This document shows positions 63,991 to 64,000 of a stretch of 64,000 nt of DNA, piece by piece. A model generated the notes under the pieces. That model was not told where the DNA came from. It saw only the letters and a program-made list of their open reading frames with translations, and made no database searches. The DNA is from Odobenus rosmarus divergens. Its lineage: Eukaryota; Chordata; Mammalia; Carnivora; Odobenidae. Location of the stretch: contig NW_004451008.1 in the NCBI RefSeq assembly GCF_000321225.1, forward strand, positions 1,321,049-1,385,048. Reading direction: 5' to 3'. The number at the start of each line of letters is the position of its first letter. The stretch's first letter is position 1. The position numbers were made by a program, and so were the translations under genes.

Positions 63991-64000
63991 GGGCGCCTGG
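63991..64000 (+). mobile_element. Start of a SINEC cut by the window edge
   Basis: 'gggcgcctgg' is the exact SINEC head; the rest lies outside. It is preceded by 'aaaattatttttaag', a plausible TSD. Confidence 0.75.

Noticed and set aside
1..64000. A bacterial-type or novel multi-gene system
   Set aside because: The whole window is mammalian repeat-rich DNA with no clustered open frames, operon spacing or foreign composition.

Overview
This window is nuclear DNA of a carnivoran mammal, most likely a caniform of the arctoid branch (bear, seal or mustelid type). The main evidence is about 30 copies of the carnivore tRNA-derived SINE (SINEC/Can-SINE: a head like 'gcgcctgggtggctcagt', then a CT-rich body, then an A-rich tail), on both strands and mostly flanked by target-site duplications (TSDs) that can be read directly. 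Many copies carry the block 'gggaacacaagcagggggag', which I recall from arctoid rather than dog or cat copies (memory, not a search). Carnivore L1 3' ends and old pan-mammalian repeats (MIR, L2, HAL1, MLT1, MER5-like) support this.

I found no protein-coding gene, exon, RNA gene or CpG island. The longest stop-free stretches (about 120-160 codons) either lie in repeats or resemble nothing I know. The window is a gene-poor intergenic or deep intronic segment; which of the two cannot be told from here.

Layout. 0-10 kb: a 5'-truncated L1 with a duplicated 3' UTR (847-1408), four SINEs, and MIR/L2/MER5 relics. 10-20 kb: a hAT-type transposon, an LTR-like element carrying a TA/GA microsatellite, an MLT1 LTR (15.4-15.8 kb), two SINEs, many MIRs. 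20-36 kb: eight SINEs, an LTR with a perfect 15-bp hairpin (27.3-27.6 kb), a minus-strand ERV LTR (30.6 kb), a long L2 (32.5-33.3 kb), and unique stretches that look like possible regulatory DNA (28.6, 31.7, 34.4 kb). 36-40.3 kb: one decayed L1 split by four SINEs and a GGAA repeat. 40-48 kb: SINEs including a nested pair, an L2, two ERV LTRs. 48-52 kb: a solo LTR and a HAL1-like element carrying a fragment of the same LTR family plus a SINE. 52-64 kb: L2/MIR relics, an ERV LTR split by a SINE, an MLT1-type LTR, a second young L1 3' end, old LINE-like sequence, SINEs, and a last SINE cut by the window edge.

Nothing here works as a gene set. The interest lies in the insertion history: TSDs, nesting and inverted SINE pairs let the order of events be read. 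I saw no new defence, metabolic or mobile system beyond retroelements and DNA-transposon relics. Family names are from memory of consensus sequences; boundaries are good to a few bases where a TSD is given and to about 10-30 bases elsewhere.
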